A stretch of DNA of 64,000 nt, taken from NCBI GenBank assembly GCA_035764005.1, contig DASTZZ010000021.1:43388-107387 (forward strand), written 5' to 3'. This DNA is from Terriglobales bacterium. Lineage in GTDB: Bacteria > Acidobacteriota > Terriglobia > Terriglobales > Acidobacteriaceae. The position numbers and the translations under genes are program-made. The notes beneath the pieces are model-generated. The model was not told where the DNA came from. It searched no databases and was given only the letters and a program-made list of their open reading frames with translations. Shown here in pieces: positions 36,450 through 44,764 of the stretch; position 1 is the stretch's first letter; each line of letters opens with the position of its first letter.

Positions 36450-38885
36450 GTGGACAAACTCCTGCAGGAACTTCGGTACGCATTTCGCCAACTGCGCAAG
36501 TCTCCCGCCTTCACGACCACTGCCGTTTTAACGCTGGCCTTCGGCATTGGAGCGAACGTCGCGGTGTTCAGCGTGATGAATGCAGTCCTGCTGAATCCGA
36601 GTGGACTCCACAACCCGCAGGGACTGGTTGCGCTGAGAGCGCGATACACGCTCGGTGGCCTGAGCAACATAAGCATCTCCGCTCCGGACTTCCAGGATTC
36701 ACTGGAAGGACGCAAAGTGTTCTCCTCCGCGGCGATCATGATGCCGGGCAGCTTCAACTACACCGGATCAGACTCTCAACCGATCCGCCTGCAGGCCGCC
36801 CGCGTCTCATGGCAATGGTTCGACGTGTTCCAGGTCAAGCCGTATCTCGGCCGCAACTTCCGTCTCGAAGACGATCAGCCCAACGCGAACTACTCGGTTG
36901 TCCTCTCGTATCAAACGTGGAAGAAGCGATTCGGAGGAGACCCAAACATCGTCGGCCGCAAGCTGCAACTGAACCAGCAGAGTTATGAAGTGATCGGCGT
37001 GATGGGGCCCGAATTCGGTTGGCCCAACGACGCAGAATTCTGGACTCCGCTGGCAATGCCTCCCGGCCGATTCTTCGATCCGAATGACCGCTTCAATGAA
37101 AACCTTTTTGGTATCGCGCGCCTGCGTCCGGGCGTGACCGTCAATGAGGCGAACGCCTACCTGAACACGCGCGCTCAGGAAGAGATTGAACGCGAAGGCG
37201 CCAACAGCTTCGCGCGACGCGCGGGCTGGGGCATGTTCTCGATGCCTCTGATCGACTATGTTGCCGGAGACTTGCGTCAGCCGTTGTACCTGCTGCTGGG
37301 AGCGGTGGCTTTGGTCCTGCTGATTGCGTCATTGAACATCGCAGGATTGCAGCTTGCCCGCGCCTCCGATCGCGAACGTGAGAACTCGATCCGCGTTGCA
37401 CTCGGAGCGCCTAGTGGACGGCTGATCGCACAAGCGTTCCTCGAAAGCTTCCTTCTCGCCTGCGGCGGCCTAGTGCTCGGCGTATTTCTCGCTGAAACCG
37501 TGATCCCGCTTCTGCTTCTGCTGGCGCCGGAGAATCTCGTCCGCAACATTCAGGTACACCTGGAGACTCCAGTCCTGCTCTTCGTTGCTGCCGTCGCGAT
37601 CATCGCAGTATTGCTATGCGGCAGCGCTCCAGCCTGGCAGATGACGCGCTTCAAATGGGTGCAAGCTCTGCGCGACAACGGACGTTCCGATACGGGAAAC
37701 CGCGCGCGTCAGCGCCTGCGCTCAGCTCTCGTCGTCTGCGAGATTGCAGTCGCGATGCTGCTTCTGGTCAGCGCCGGCCTGCTGGTCACGAGTTTGCGCA
37801 AAGTCGAGCAGGTAGAGACCGGATTCGATCCGCAAGGCCTCATTTCGGCGCGCGTCTCGCTGCCGCGGAGCGTCTACGGCACAGATGAGAAGCAGGCCGC
37901 GTTCTATACGGCGCTATTCGATCAAATCAAGAACATTCCCGGCGTGACCGACGCTGCCATCGCCGACTCGTTGCCGTTTACGAACGAAGGCGGATCAGCT
38001 TCCTTCCAAATCGAAGGACGTCCGACCGGTCCGGGAGATCCGGGCCCGCACGCCATCATTCGCGCAGTCTCCGCCGACTACTTCCGCACTCTGCGTATTC
38101 CGGTAATTCGTGGGCGCGAATTCACAACCGAAGATCGTCCGACGACGCAGAAGGTGGTCATCATCGACGAAACACTTGCCAAGCAATATTTCCCAAATCA
38201 GGACCCGCTCGGCCAGCATCTGAACTTCGGCAGCAAGGATTCCTACACCATCGTCGGTCTGGTGAAGCACGCGCGCGTCTCTTCGCTCGATTCTGATACC
38301 AGCGAAGGCATTAACTACTTGAACCTCGCGCAGAGTCCGGACACGAGCGCCTCGGTAGTGGTACGCACGCAGCTTTCCCATCCGGAACAGCTAACCGGAG
38401 CAATTGCGAATGCCGTTCACGCCGTTGACCCGAATCAGCCGATCTACGAACCGCAGACGATGGAAGAGTGGGTAGACAGCTCTTTGGTGAGCCGACGCTT
38501 CCTGGTGATACTGCTCTCTTCATTCGCCGCACTGTCGCTGTTCCTCGCAGTACTGGGGCTGTATGGCGTGGTCACTTACATGGTGAGAATGCGCGTGCGC
38601 GAGATTGGGGTGCGCATGGCTCTGGGCGCACAGCGCTCCGATGTCTTGACGATGGTGGTCAGGAGCGGTGTGCAATTGGCGCTGATCGGGTCTTTGATTG
38701 GAATTTTCGTAACTTTCGTCGCCGGACGGGCACTTTCGACGATGCTGTATCAGGTTAGCCTCTACAATCCAGGCACGCTGCTGAGCACATCCGTTCTGCT
38801 GGCGTTTGTGGTTCTTATTGCCAGCTATCTCCCGGCCCGCCGCGCAGCCAATCTGAATCCGATGGAGACGTTGCGCGACAACTAA
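36450..38885 (+). CDS. ADOP-family permease (MacB/FtsX-like), no ATPase partner
   Basis: An 811-aa permease with a GTG start at 36450 and GAGGAG five bases upstream. The opening LRYAFRQLRKSPAFTTTAVL and the duplicated MacB periplasmic-core plus FtsX arrangement are the hallmark of 'acidobacterial duplicated orphan permeases'. The first FtsX block is near residues 275-430 (LLLGAVALVLLIASLNIAGL) and the second at the C-terminus (VVTYMVRMRVREIGVRMALG). Such proteins belong to type VII ABC systems, which normally need a MacB/LolD-like ATPase, yet none is adjacent. Substrate unknown. Confidence 0.92.
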   Translation: MDKLLQELRYAFRQLRKSPAFTTTAVLTLAFGIGANVAVFSVMNAVLLNPSGLHNPQGLVALRARYTLGGLSNISISAPDFQDSLEGRKVFSSAAIMMPGSFNYTGSDSQPIRLQAARVSWQWFDVFQVKPYLGRNFRLEDDQPNANYSVVLSYQTWKKRFGGDPNIVGRKLQLNQQSYEVIGVMGPEFGWPNDAEFWTPLAMPPGRFFDPNDRFNENLFGIARLRPGVTVNEANAYLNTRAQEEIEREGANSFARRAGWGMFSMPLIDYVAGDLRQPLYLLLGAVALVLLIASLNIAGLQLARASDRERENSIRVALGAPSGRLIAQAFLESFLLACGGLVLGVFLAETVIPLLLLLAPENLVRNIQVHLETPVLLFVAAVAIIAVLLCGSAPAWQMTRFKWVQALRDNGRSDTGNRARQRLRSALVVCEIAVAMLLLVSAGLLVTSLRKVEQVETGFDPQGLISARVSLPRSVYGTDEKQAAFYTALFDQIKNIPGVTDAAIADSLPFTNEGGSASFQIEGRPTGPGDPGPHAIIRAVSADYFRTLRIPVIRGREFTTEDRPTTQKVVIIDETLAKQYFPNQDPLGQHLNFGSKDSYTIVGLVKHARVSSLDSDTSEGINYLNLAQSPDTSASVVVRTQLSHPEQLTGAIANAVHAVDPNQPIYEPQTMEEWVDSSLVSRRFLVILLSSFAALSLFLAVLGLYGVVTYMVRMRVREIGVRMALGAQRSDVLTMVVRSGVQLALIGSLIGIFVTFVAGRALSTMLYQVSLYNPGTLLSTSVLLAFVVLIASYLPARRAANLNPMETLRDN

Positions 38886-39019
38886 CAGAACTGCCGGCGG
38901 TAGCTAGTGGTCGGAGACCGCCAGACGGCGAACTCCGGGCGGCACGATACAGTACGGATTTTGGAAAAGCGCAGCCGCAACACACGCGGCTGCCCTACCG
39001 CTTACCGGCGGCGGTTCTG
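38886..39019. repeat. Intergenic inverted repeat, family R5 (copy a)
   Basis: Outer arms CAGAACTGCCGGCGGTAG and TACCGGCGGCGGTTCTG are inverted; the centre has GCAGCCGC...GCGGCTGC. It lies between the ADOP gene and the ABC exporter gene. Related arms are at 46013-46143 and, more loosely, 51006-51073. Confidence 0.7.
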
Positions 39020-39122
39020 TCCATCCAGCGCTGACGACGGCTCATGACGCAAACTGCCGTAAATGCATGCGTCAACCTGCATCTAACCAGAGCAGCGGTC
39101 CACCGCTCATGAGAGCTGCTGA

Positions 39123-41012
39123 TTGCCTGGAACGATCAATCCCGTGCAGGGGCAAAAAGAATCTTCTCCATCGAGACCGATCTCACCTCGAAGGCTGACG
39201 ATTCGCACACTTCTTCGGCCGCACCTAGGAACGCTAAGTTTTGGGCTATTAGCTGTCATCGGAGAGAGCGCGGCGAACCTGCTCGAGCCGTGGCCGATCA
39301 AGATCGTTCTCGACAACGTCTTCGACTCCAAGAAGAGCAAAGACCTTTCCGGTTGGCTTGAGCATCTCGTTCACTCCCTCGCTGGCACCGACAAGCTCGT
39401 GATCCTAAAATTCGCGTGCTTAGCCGTGCTCGGGATTGCTTTACTCGACGCGGTCTGCTCCTACGCCGAGAAGTACATCACTACCAGCGTCGGGCAATGG
39501 GTGACACACGATCTGCGTCGCGCGCTGTATTCGCATCTACAGCGGCTCTCCCTTGCCTATCACGATCAGAAGCGCACCGGCGACCTGATCAGCACAGTCA
39601 CGAGCGACATCGACTCCATCCAGAGCTTCATCACCTCCGGACTTCTTGGAGTGCTGATTAACCTCATCACTCTCGTCGGCATGATTGGCGTGATGCTCTA
39701 CATGAACTGGCGGTTCACGCTCATTGCCCTTTCTGTTGCGCCGTTCCTGTTCGTGGTGGTCTACACCTACACGCGCCGGATTAAAAAAGCTGCACGCGAA
39801 GTACGCAAGAAAGAGAGCGAGATCGTCTCGATCATCGAAGAGGTTCTCGGGTCAATTCGCGTAGTGAAGGCCTTCTCTCGTGAAGACTATGAAGTGCGGC
39901 GCTTGGACGAAGAAAGTCTCGAAGGAGTGGAAATCGCGCTGCGGGCGCGCAGCCTGAAAGCCAAGCTCGCGCCCATCGTGCAGATCATCGTCGCGGTCGG
40001 CACCTGTCTTGTGCTTTGGTTTGGCGGACGTTTGGAGGTCACCTCAGGCACGCTGGTCGTCTTCATCATGTACTTGGCAAAGATGTACAAGCCGATGCAG
40101 GAGCTCTCGAAGATGACCGACTCCTATTCGAAAGCCCTGGTGGGCTACGAGCGAATTCAGGAAGTGCTTGAGACCGATAAAGAGGTCAAAGATCTTCCCA
40201 AATCGAAACCGGCGCCGCGTCTAAAGGGGAAAATCGAATTCAATCGCGTGAGCTTCTCGTACTCTCCGGAATCTCCCATTCTGGAAGACGTCAGCTTCAA
40301 GATCGAGCCCGGCCAAGTCGCCGCGTTCGTCGGTCCAACCGGCGCAGGCAAGACCACCATTATCAGTCTGATTCCTCGCTTTTACGATCCCAGTTCGGGA
40401 ACCGTGCGGATCGATGGCATCGACATTCGCAACTTCCGCCAGCGCTCGCTCCGTCAGCAGATCAGCTTTGTGCTGCAGGAGACCGTGCTCTTCCACGGTC
40501 CAATCTGGCAGAACATCGCTTACGGCAAACCTGAAGCTCGTCGCGATGAAATCATCGGCGCAGCAGAACTGGCCAACGCAACCGAGTTCATCGAGCGCAT
40601 GCCGGAGGGCTTTAACACCATCGTTGGCGAACGAGGAATGACTCTGTCCGGAGGACAGCGCCAGCGCATCGCCATCGCCCGCGCTCTCATTCGTAACACT
40701 CCCATCCTGATCCTCGACGAGCCCACCTCCGGCCTCGATGCCGGCGCAGAAAAACTCGTGGTTGAGGCCTTGGAGCGCCTGATGCGGGGCAAGACCGTTA
40801 TCACGATCGCGCACCGCCTCTCGACCATTCGCGCAGCCGACGTAATCTTCGTGATCAAAGACGGCCGCATCGTCGAACAAGGTACGCACGACCAGCTCGT
40901 TAGCAGCGGAGGTCTGTACGCAGAAATGGAGCGGTTGCAAATAGGAGACGGAGAACGATCCGAAACTCTCGATGATGCTCTCGAATACCACACCGGTTCT
41001 CAGGATCGCTAG
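39123..41012 (+). CDS. ABC exporter, fused permease-ATPase (MsbA-like)
   Basis: A 629-aa half-transporter. Six transmembrane helices lie in residues ~40-320 (for example LLGVLINLITLVGMIGVMLY). The nucleotide-binding domain is complete: Walker A GPTGAGKTTIISL, signature LSGGQRQRIAIARAL, Walker B ILILDEPTSGLD and switch His in TIAHRLSTIRAADV. It resembles the lipid A/multidrug exporter group, but substrate cannot be told. TTG 39123 opens the frame; no strong ribosome site decides the start. Monocistronic by context, with a repeat upstream and a toxin-antitoxin pair downstream. Confidence 0.92.
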   Translation: MPGTINPVQGQKESSPSRPISPRRLTIRTLLRPHLGTLSFGLLAVIGESAANLLEPWPIKIVLDNVFDSKKSKDLSGWLEHLVHSLAGTDKLVILKFACLAVLGIALLDAVCSYAEKYITTSVGQWVTHDLRRALYSHLQRLSLAYHDQKRTGDLISTVTSDIDSIQSFITSGLLGVLINLITLVGMIGVMLYMNWRFTLIALSVAPFLFVVVYTYTRRIKKAAREVRKKESEIVSIIEEVLGSIRVVKAFSREDYEVRRLDEESLEGVEIALRARSLKAKLAPIVQIIVAVGTCLVLWFGGRLEVTSGTLVVFIMYLAKMYKPMQELSKMTDSYSKALVGYERIQEVLETDKEVKDLPKSKPAPRLKGKIEFNRVSFSYSPESPILEDVSFKIEPGQVAAFVGPTGAGKTTIISLIPRFYDPSSGTVRIDGIDIRNFRQRSLRQQISFVLQETVLFHGPIWQNIAYGKPEARRDEIIGAAELANATEFIERMPEGFNTIVGERGMTLSGGQRQRIAIARALIRNTPILILDEPTSGLDAGAEKLVVEALERLMRGKTVITIAHRLSTIRAADVIFVIKDGRIVEQGTHDQLVSSGGLYAEMERLQIGDGERSETLDDALEYHTGSQDR

Positions 41013-41024
41013 CCCTACCGGCAT

Positions 41025-41050
41025 TGTAATGTTTTCCATTACATTGTAAT
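41025..41050 (+). promoter_or_regulatory. Palindromic operator of the RHH-PIN operon
   Basis: TGTAATG (41025-41031) and CATTACA (41037-41043) form a perfect inverted repeat around TTTTC. A third half-site TGTAAT (41045-41050) pairs with the middle one as ATTACATTGTAAT. The array ends two bases before the antitoxin start codon. Tandem half-sites at this position are typical of autoregulation by ribbon-helix-helix antitoxins. Confidence 0.75.
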
Positions 41051-41052
41051 AT

Positions 41053-41334
41053 GTGTTTGTTGTGGCTTCCTCCCGACTATCCAAGGTTTACACAATCAGC
41101 TTGCCGCCCGATCTAGCGCTGAAGGCCGAGGCTCTGGCCAAGCGCGATTCTCGCAGCATGAGCGAGCTCTTTCGCGAAGCGTTCCGCACCTACTATGCGC
41201 AGCAAGCAAGACTTAGCCTGGAAGAGATCGGCGAATATGCAGCAAGCCGCAATCCAAAGCGTTATGCGGAGCGTGACGTGTCGCGCCTGATCAAAGAGGT
41301 TCGTCGAGGCCGCCGCGCCTCCCGGACGCAGTGA
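41053..41334 (+). CDS. Ribbon-helix-helix (CopG-like) antitoxin
   Basis: A 93-aa protein. Residues 10-50 form a ribbon-helix-helix: strand VYTISLPPDLALKAEALA, then SRSMSELFREAFRTYY. A charged C-terminal tail (RLIKEVRRGRRASR) probably wraps the toxin. GTG 41053 opens the frame and GTG 41062 is an alternative. No ribosome site precedes either, because the operator occupies that stretch, so the message may be leaderless (inference). The stop overlaps the toxin start (GTGA). Confidence 0.85.
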   Translation: MFVVASSRLSKVYTISLPPDLALKAEALAKRDSRSMSELFREAFRTYYAQQARLSLEEIGEYAASRNPKRYAERDVSRLIKEVRRGRRASRTQ

Positions 41335-41726
41335 TCGTCGTTTTGGATACCAACGTCTGGATTTCGGCGCTCCAGTTTGCAAAAGCATATGGAACACCGA
41401 CGCGGGCATTAGCCAAAGCAATGAGCCAGGACGTCATCGCGACTGCCGACGAAATCGAGCAAGAAATCCTTCGCGTCTTAACTGAGAAGTTCTCATGGGA
41501 TCCCGAACGGGCTGATCTCGCCCTTGAGATGGTTCTGGCTCGATCCATTCACGTGAGTCTTCGCGGAACCGTTAAGAAGTGTCGCGATCCGCACGAGGAC
41601 AAATTCCTGGAGTGCGCAGCTCTCGCTCACGCCGACTTGTTGATCGCGGGAGACAAAGATCTACTGGTTCTCAAGTCGTTTGCCGGAGCACCCATCATCA
41701 CTCCCGCGGAATATCTCGCGATGTAA
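41331..41726 (+). CDS. PIN-domain ribonuclease toxin
   Basis: A 131-aa PIN-domain protein from GTG 41331, translationally coupled to the antitoxin by a four-base overlap. The acidic residues of the metal-dependent active site are present: Asp in VVLDTNVWISAL, Glu in DEIEQEILRVL, Asp in CRDPHEDKFLECA and Asp in LIAGDKDLLVL. PIN toxins cleave RNA (often tRNA or mRNA). A tRNA-Val gene lies 65 bases downstream. The gene looks intact, unlike the DUF5615 toxin at 13526. Confidence 0.88.
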   Translation: MIVVLDTNVWISALQFAKAYGTPTRALAKAMSQDVIATADEIEQEILRVLTEKFSWDPERADLALEMVLARSIHVSLRGTVKKCRDPHEDKFLECAALAHADLLIAGDKDLLVLKSFAGAPIITPAEYLAM

Positions 41727-41790
41727 CCTTAGCCATCTTCTAAGGTTCGGAAAACAGGAGAGGAATAAATTCCCGATGTTCAAAGAATGG

Positions 41791-41864
41791 TAGGCCCGAA
41801 TGGACTCGAACCATCGACCTCTTCCGTGTCAAGGAAGCGCTCTAACCAACTGAGCTACGGGCCT
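41791..41864 (-). tRNA. tRNA-Val (anticodon GAC)
   Basis: Read on the minus strand, a 74-base cloverleaf starts AGGCCCG, which pairs with CGGGCCT at the 3' end, discriminator A. The D arm is GCTCAGTTGGTTAGAGC. The anticodon arm CTTCC-TTGACAC-GGAAG gives anticodon GAC. The T arm has GGTTCGAGTCC. The CCA tail is not encoded. No interruption and no attachment-site duplication seen beside it. Confidence 0.95.
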
Positions 41865-41986
41865 ACAGAGGCAGTTTTTCTATTTTAGACACTCGCCCAA
41901 CCTCGAGCAACGGTAGAGACCCATCGCAGGACGAATTAAGCCCTTCCCCCGATTGAGAGATTCGACCCAATGGCTACACTCGACTT

Positions 41987-42220
41987 ATGGGAATGGCGGG
42001 GGATTTCGCGCGTTTGGTGCTTGGCCTGATCGTGGCCGCGTTTCATCGCCCAATCGCTGACTTCATCATGGAGCGCGAGCAGGCGTTGCTCGGCTTCTTC
42101 CGCAGTCATGGCGTTCACTTCCCTGACCCACCTAGCGAGGCCACACTGCACAATATCTACTTCGGCCTTGGACTATTCATCTCCCTGTTTTCGATCGTAC
42201 GCATCTGGACGACGCTTTAA
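41987..42220 (+). CDS. Small predicted membrane protein, function unknown
   Basis: A 77-aa open frame with an amphipathic N-terminal half (FARLVLGLIVAAFHRPIADF) and a C-terminal hydrophobic helix (IYFGLGLFISLFSIVRIW) that could anchor it. Starts ATG 41987 or two codons later; ribosome site weak. No family recognised. An opposite-strand frame covers most of it but is less protein-like. Moderate confidence that this is a real gene. Confidence 0.55.
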   Translation: MGMAGDFARLVLGLIVAAFHRPIADFIMEREQALLGFFRSHGVHFPDPPSEATLHNIYFGLGLFISLFSIVRIWTTL

Positions 42221-42242
42221 GGAACAGTCGGCAAGCTGTGCA

Positions 42243-42641
42243 CTACTTCTTTTTGATGGGTGCGCAACTAGGCGCAAGCACCTCGATCTTCAAGACTCGA
42301 AACTCGTGCTCGGGATGGAGCTTATCGTCCGGCTTGCTGGATGAATTCGGGTCGCTGGGATCGTCCTTGTCTTTTGCCACAAAAGCGCCGCTCGCCTTTA
42401 CCTGCTGGCCGATATGACTGGCGAGGTCCTCGGCGCTGCTGACTGGAACCTTGCTGCCTCTCTGAGATACGAGGACGATTCCATTTTCCGCATCTTTCAC
42501 CAGACAGCCCTTCATGGAACGCACGCCACCAGGGATCGACGGACGATGCGTGCGTGGGCCCGAACTCTGGTTCCGCGGCGGCAATGATTGGGCCACCAGC
42601 AGAGTCGACATAAATAAGACCGCTACTGCTTTACTAACCAA
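42243..42641 (-). CDS. Secreted small protein, DUF5818-like
   Basis: About 132 aa from TTG 42641, with GAGAGG about 11 bases upstream. The frame is open to 42761, but the signal peptide begins only here (AVAVLFMSTLLVAQS). The mature part contains MKGCLVKDAENGIVLVSQRG and HIGQQVKASGAFVAKD. This is a small beta-barrel pattern of the 'GCL...L..HIG..V..SG' type that I associate with DUF5818 proteins in Acidobacteriota. The C-terminus is Lys-rich. Function unknown. Confidence 0.65.
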   Translation of the reverse strand: MVSKAVAVLFMSTLLVAQSLPPRNQSSGPRTHRPSIPGGVRSMKGCLVKDAENGIVLVSQRGSKVPVSSAEDLASHIGQQVKASGAFVAKDKDDPSDPNSSSKPDDKLHPEHEFRVLKIEVLAPSCAPIKKK

Positions 42642-42819
42642 ACGAATAATTTCCTCTCTGCGAATGCTGTTATCTCGTCTCAAGGACAGCAAAAGTTGAA
42701 TAGAGGCGTTTCTTCCATTCTCAGACGTCGGCCGCGAATTTGCCAAGTTACGCACAGACAAGCCTCGCGAGAGTTTTGCGCTTCCACCCTCGAATCCGTA
42801 TCATCTCTCTCCGACCACA

Positions 42820-43245
42820 ATGAACCCGCCGAGCGCAATTTCTGAAACCGAGCAGAACGAATTGCTCGCCATGGCCAAGCACGCGTACGAAAACTCCTAT
42901 GCCCCGTATTCGAACTTCCGTGTGGGCGCCGCAATCCTGCTCGCGAGCGGAGAGATTTTCTATGGATGCAATGTCGAGAACGCCTCGTATGGACTCACGA
43001 ACTGTGCTGAACGCACGGCGGTCTTTTCGGCAGTTGCTGCCTTGGGCCCCAAGCACGTGCGAATTCGTGCAGTCGCAGTCGTGAATGACCGCAATGTTGC
43101 CTGCTCTCCCTGCGGCGCGTGCCGGCAGGTCATGAGTGAATTCGGACCTGACGCCGAAATTTTCTATCTCGGACCGAACGGCATTCAGCGAAGCTCGATG
43201 CGGGAACTGTTGCCCCATTGTTTCGGCTCCGATTCGCTGGCCTGA
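42820..43245 (+). CDS. cdd: Cytidine deaminase
   Basis: Cdd converts cytidine and deoxycytidine to uridine forms, with catalytic zinc. The 141-aa homotetrameric-type protein has SYAPYSNFRVGAAILLASG, the zinc/proton-shuttle motif NCAERTAVF (Cys and Glu) and the second zinc motif SPCGACRQVM. First gene of a pyrimidine salvage group: the nucleoside phosphorylase starts 85 bases downstream and a nucleoside transporter follows. Confidence 0.96.
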   Translation: MNPPSAISETEQNELLAMAKHAYENSYAPYSNFRVGAAILLASGEIFYGCNVENASYGLTNCAERTAVFSAVAALGPKHVRIRAVAVVNDRNVACSPCGACRQVMSEFGPDAEIFYLGPNGIQRSSMRELLPHCFGSDSLA

Positions 43246-43330
43246 TCTGCAATTACAGCTATTCAGTTCTCCTGAAGTCCTGTAATCTTGCACTTCCCTC
43301 TATGACATCCAGGAGTGCCGCCGAGAGCCG

Positions 43331-44650
43331 ATGCGCATCGTCGATCTGATTCGCCGCAAACGCGACGGACACGAACTCACGCGCGACGAAATCCAGTTCA
43401 TCGTTCGTGGGTACACGCGCGGCGACTTTCCTGACTACCAGATGTCGGCATGGCTAATGGCCGTGCTGCTCAAGGGCATGTCAGGCGCGGAGATCGCCAC
43501 GCTCACTGAAGCGATGCTGCACTCGGGTGTCACGCTGGACTGGTCCGACTTGGCTGGCAAGAAAGTGGATAAGCACTCCACCGGCGGCGTCGGCGATAAA
43601 ACCTCTCTCATCCTCGCCCCCATCGTTGCGGCCGGTGGTCTGCTCGTGCCCATGATCAGCGGACGCGGCCTCGGCCACACCGGCGGCACGCTCGACAAAC
43701 TCGAATCCATTCCGGGATTCAACGTAAACCTCGCGCCCGACAAAATGCGCGAGGTCCTGCGCAAGTGCGGCATGGTTCTCGTCGGACAGACCGAGCAGAT
43801 CGTCCCGGCCGACAAAAAGATGTATGCACTGCGGGACGTGACCGGCACGGTCGAGAGCCCGGCACTCATCTGCGCTTCGATCATGAGCAAGAAAATCGCC
43901 GAAGGAATCGACGCGCTGGTGCTCGACGTGAAGACCGGCTCCGGCGCCTTCATGAAGAAAGAATCCGACGCCGTGCACCTCGCCGAGCTGATGGTCGACA
44001 CTGGCGTGCGAATGGGCAAACACATAGTCGCGCTCATCACCGACATGGATCAGCCGCTCGGCCGATACGTCGGCAATGCGCTTGAGGTGATCGAGTGCGT
44101 TGAAGTTCTGCACGGCGGCGGCCCAGCCGATCTGCGTGATCTCAGCTTTGAACTCTCCGCCTGGATGTTCTATCTGGGCGAAAAATCCCGTTCGGTAGAG
44201 GAAGGTCGCAAGCTTGCGCAGCAGATGATTGCCACCGGCGCAGCATTTAACAAGTTTCGCGAATTGACGACTTTACAGGGCGGGAATGCGGATGCGCTGC
44301 GCGACACCAAGAAGTTGCCCGAGGCGCGAAATCGTCGTGAGGTTCGCAGTCGCGGCGCAGGTTACGTACAGTCGATCAACTGCGAGCAAGTCGGCATTGC
44401 CAGCCTCGTGCTCGGCGGCGGACGCGAGAAGAAAGAAGATTCCATCGATCCCGCAGTCGGAGTCGTGCTGCATAAGAAAGTCAGTGATGCCATCGGCAAT
44501 AACGAGCCGATCTGCACGTTGCATTACAACTCCGATGCACGGCTTGCCGACGCTGAATCATTGATTCATTCGGCGTACCGGATTGGGAATGAGAAGGCTG
44601 CGGCACCGGGCAAATTAATTCGACGCGTGATCGAAGGAAAGAAGACATAA
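43331..44650 (+). CDS. pdp: Pyrimidine-nucleoside (thymidine) phosphorylase
   Basis: Cleaves uridine, thymidine and deoxyuridine with phosphate to base and (deoxy)ribose-1-phosphate. The 439-aa protein starts MRIVDLIRRKRDGHELTRDE. It has the phosphate-binding KVDKHSTGGVGDKTSLIL and the family signature SGRGLGHTGGTLDKLESIPG. The Lys-rich central block VTGTVESPALICASIMSKK and the C-terminal alpha/beta domain are present. Whether it is strictly thymidine-specific (DeoA) or broad (Pdp) cannot be told. It is placed between cdd and the CNT transporter. Confidence 0.93.
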   Translation: MRIVDLIRRKRDGHELTRDEIQFIVRGYTRGDFPDYQMSAWLMAVLLKGMSGAEIATLTEAMLHSGVTLDWSDLAGKKVDKHSTGGVGDKTSLILAPIVAAGGLLVPMISGRGLGHTGGTLDKLESIPGFNVNLAPDKMREVLRKCGMVLVGQTEQIVPADKKMYALRDVTGTVESPALICASIMSKKIAEGIDALVLDVKTGSGAFMKKESDAVHLAELMVDTGVRMGKHIVALITDMDQPLGRYVGNALEVIECVEVLHGGGPADLRDLSFELSAWMFYLGEKSRSVEEGRKLAQQMIATGAAFNKFRELTTLQGGNADALRDTKKLPEARNRREVRSRGAGYVQSINCEQVGIASLVLGGGREKKEDSIDPAVGVVLHKKVSDAIGNNEPICTLHYNSDARLADAESLIHSAYRIGNEKAAAPGKLIRRVIEGKKT

Positions 44651-44658
44651 AACCAAGA

Positions 44659-44748
44659 GCGAACACGAAGGTCACGAGGGTAAACACAGGAGGTCACGGA
44701 AAAGTCTTTGTGACCTCTCTGTGTTGTCTTCGTGACCTTCGTGTTCGC
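44659..44748. repeat. Intergenic inverted repeat, family R2 (copy b)
   Basis: Arms GCGAACACGAAGGTCACGA and TCGTGACCTTCGTGTTCGC, with inner GAGGTCAC...GTGACCTC, nearly identical to the copy at 21764-21851. It is inserted between the phosphorylase and transporter genes of the pyrimidine salvage group. Confidence 0.87.
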
Positions 44749-44764
44749 CTTTCCAAGGTAAAAC

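Noticed and set aside
41791..41864. tRNA-Val as an integration site beside the toxin-antitoxin pair
   Set aside because: No integrase and no duplicated tRNA 3' end found nearby.
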